Assembly: GCA_046546355.1 (NCBI GenBank)
Contig: JBKGXZ010000092.1
Span: 1-6,776 of the forward strand
Direction: 5' to 3'
DNA length: 6,776 bases
From: CAZBUB01 sp046546355
GTDB taxonomy: Bacteria; Desulfobacterota; Desulfovibrionia; Desulfovibrionales; Desulfothermaceae
Position 1 is the stretch's first letter. Each line of letters opens with the position of its first letter. The notes beneath the pieces are model-generated. The model was not told the origin of the DNA. It saw only the letters and a list, made by a program, of their open reading frames with translations, and did not search any database. The position numbers were made by a program, and so were the translations under genes. Of the stretch, positions 6,153 through 6,776 are shown piece by piece.

Positions 6153-6776
6153 ATGCAGCAAACAGAACTTGTGGACACATTCACACAAAAGGCAGAGGCT
6201 GTGCAGGCCCAGGTGCATCAGGTGCAGAGCCTGGATAAGGCCCTGGAGCACTGCGTAGAGGCCTGCAGCCAAAAGCAGGCCTGTCAGGTACTGGCCTCTG
6301 GCTGCAGCCTGGAGCTGTCCCCTGAAGCCAAGGATCTCTGCGGCCTGAAAAGCTGGGAGAAAATCATGGCTGCGCCTAACCTGGACGACTCCAGCCTGGA
6401 AACCTTGAAGGATCTCTGTCGGGAAAAAAACATCGCCCTGACCACCCAAGGCCTGCACGCCCACTTGGGAGGAATCGACTTGGGACTTAGCCTGGCTGAA
6501 TTCGGCATCGCAGAAACCGGGAGCATTGTCCAGGACTCCGGCCAGGAGGATCTGCGCCTGGCCACCATGATCAGCGAGATCCACACTGCGATTTTGCCTG
6601 TCTCCAGGATCTATGCCAGCAGCTTTGACCTGGAGCAGGAGCTGCAAAGCATCCTCTCCAGGCCTGCCGCCTACCTGGCCTTCATCACCGGTGCCAGCAG
6701 GACCGCGGACATTGAAAGGGTTTTGACCCTGGGTGTGCATGGCCCCCTGGAACTGCAGATCCTGATCCTCATGGAT
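6153..6776 (+). CDS. lutC: LutC/LUD-domain protein of lactate utilisation, 3' end beyond the right edge
   Basis: My own translation gives 208 residues, open to the window edge. The LUD (DUF162) core runs from about residue 93: ETGSIVQDSGQEDLRLATMI, then PAAYLAFITGASRTADIERVLTLGVHGPLEL close to the edge. The GASRTADIE and GVHGP segments are diagnostic. LutC proteins are about 200-240 aa, so few residues should be missing. LutC acts with LutA and LutB in oxidising L-lactate to pyruvate; its own biochemical role is unclear. The ATG at 6153 has GAGG (6144-6147) 5 nt upstream, 15 nt after glcF, so it is in the same operon. The N-terminal third is family-variable and has six cysteines (34, 38, 44, 51, 63, 89), more than I would expect. 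LutA/LutB partners are not in the window and may follow. Confidence 0.88.
   Translation, partial: MQQTELVDTFTQKAEAVQAQVHQVQSLDKALEHCVEACSQKQACQVLASGCSLELSPEAKDLCGLKSWEKIMAAPNLDDSSLETLKDLCREKNIALTTQGLHAHLGGIDLGLSLAEFGIAETGSIVQDSGQEDLRLATMISEIHTAILPVSRIYASSFDLEQELQSILSRPAAYLAFITGASRTADIERVLTLGVHGPLELQILILMD

Noticed and set aside
6063..6740. Minus-strand open frame of 225 aa across the glcF-lutC junction
   Set aside because: It is antisense to two motif-rich genes, has no recognisable domain and spans their intergenic gap. It is a shadow.
1..6776. Very frequent CCAGG/CCTGG words across the window
   Set aside because: They are spread through all genes and fit preferred codons such as CTG, CAG, GCC and AGG. 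Without genome-wide counts there is no reason to see a special signal.

Overview
The window looks like chromosomal DNA from a lactate-oxidising anaerobe, most likely a sulfate-reducing bacterium of the Desulfovibrionales. The reasons are gene content and order. A lactate permease, a GlcD-type FAD dehydrogenase, a GlcF-type iron-sulfur subunit and a LutC/LUD protein recall the 'organic acid oxidation' region of Desulfovibrio vulgaris (DVU3025-3033). This assignment is inference from gene content; no species can be named from the sequence alone.

Layout. On the left, the minus strand carries cinA, which runs off the left edge; its start and 391 residues are visible. A divergent, AT-rich intergenic region of 393 bp follows. 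It holds a candidate cinA promoter on the minus strand and, on the plus strand, a dense regulatory block: two inverted repeats, a TTGACA-type promoter that could also be read as a weak sigma-54 box, and a near-perfect FadR/LldR/PdhR-type operator (TTGGTaagACCAA). Then come four plus-strand genes: lctP (570 aa), a 172-bp gap, glcD-type (461 aa), glcF-type (432 aa, 1 bp after glcD) and lutC-type (208 aa visible, 15 bp after glcF, cut by the right edge).

The lctP-glcD gap is not an ordinary operon spacer. It contains a well-spaced sigma-54 -24/-12 element and, about 40 bp downstream of the predicted start site, a strong hairpin followed by five T residues, just before the glcD ribosome binding site. 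The hairpin would end or attenuate transcription from lctP, and it would also lie in the leader of any transcript from the internal promoter.

How the genes work together. LctP brings lactate in with protons. The GlcD/GlcF pair, with no GlcE partner, is best read as a two-subunit D-lactate dehydrogenase making pyruvate and passing electrons through FeS clusters. LutC belongs to the alternative LutABC-type L-lactate oxidising complex, so its LutA/LutB partners are expected beyond the right edge. cinA is a neighbour with no evident link to lactate use; its C-terminal NMN-deamidase domain appears to have lost its catalytic residues.

The genes belong to known families. The regulatory architecture around lctP and glcD, and the degenerate CinA C-terminal domain, are the parts most worth a second look. 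I saw no mobile element, CRISPR array, tRNA or rRNA.
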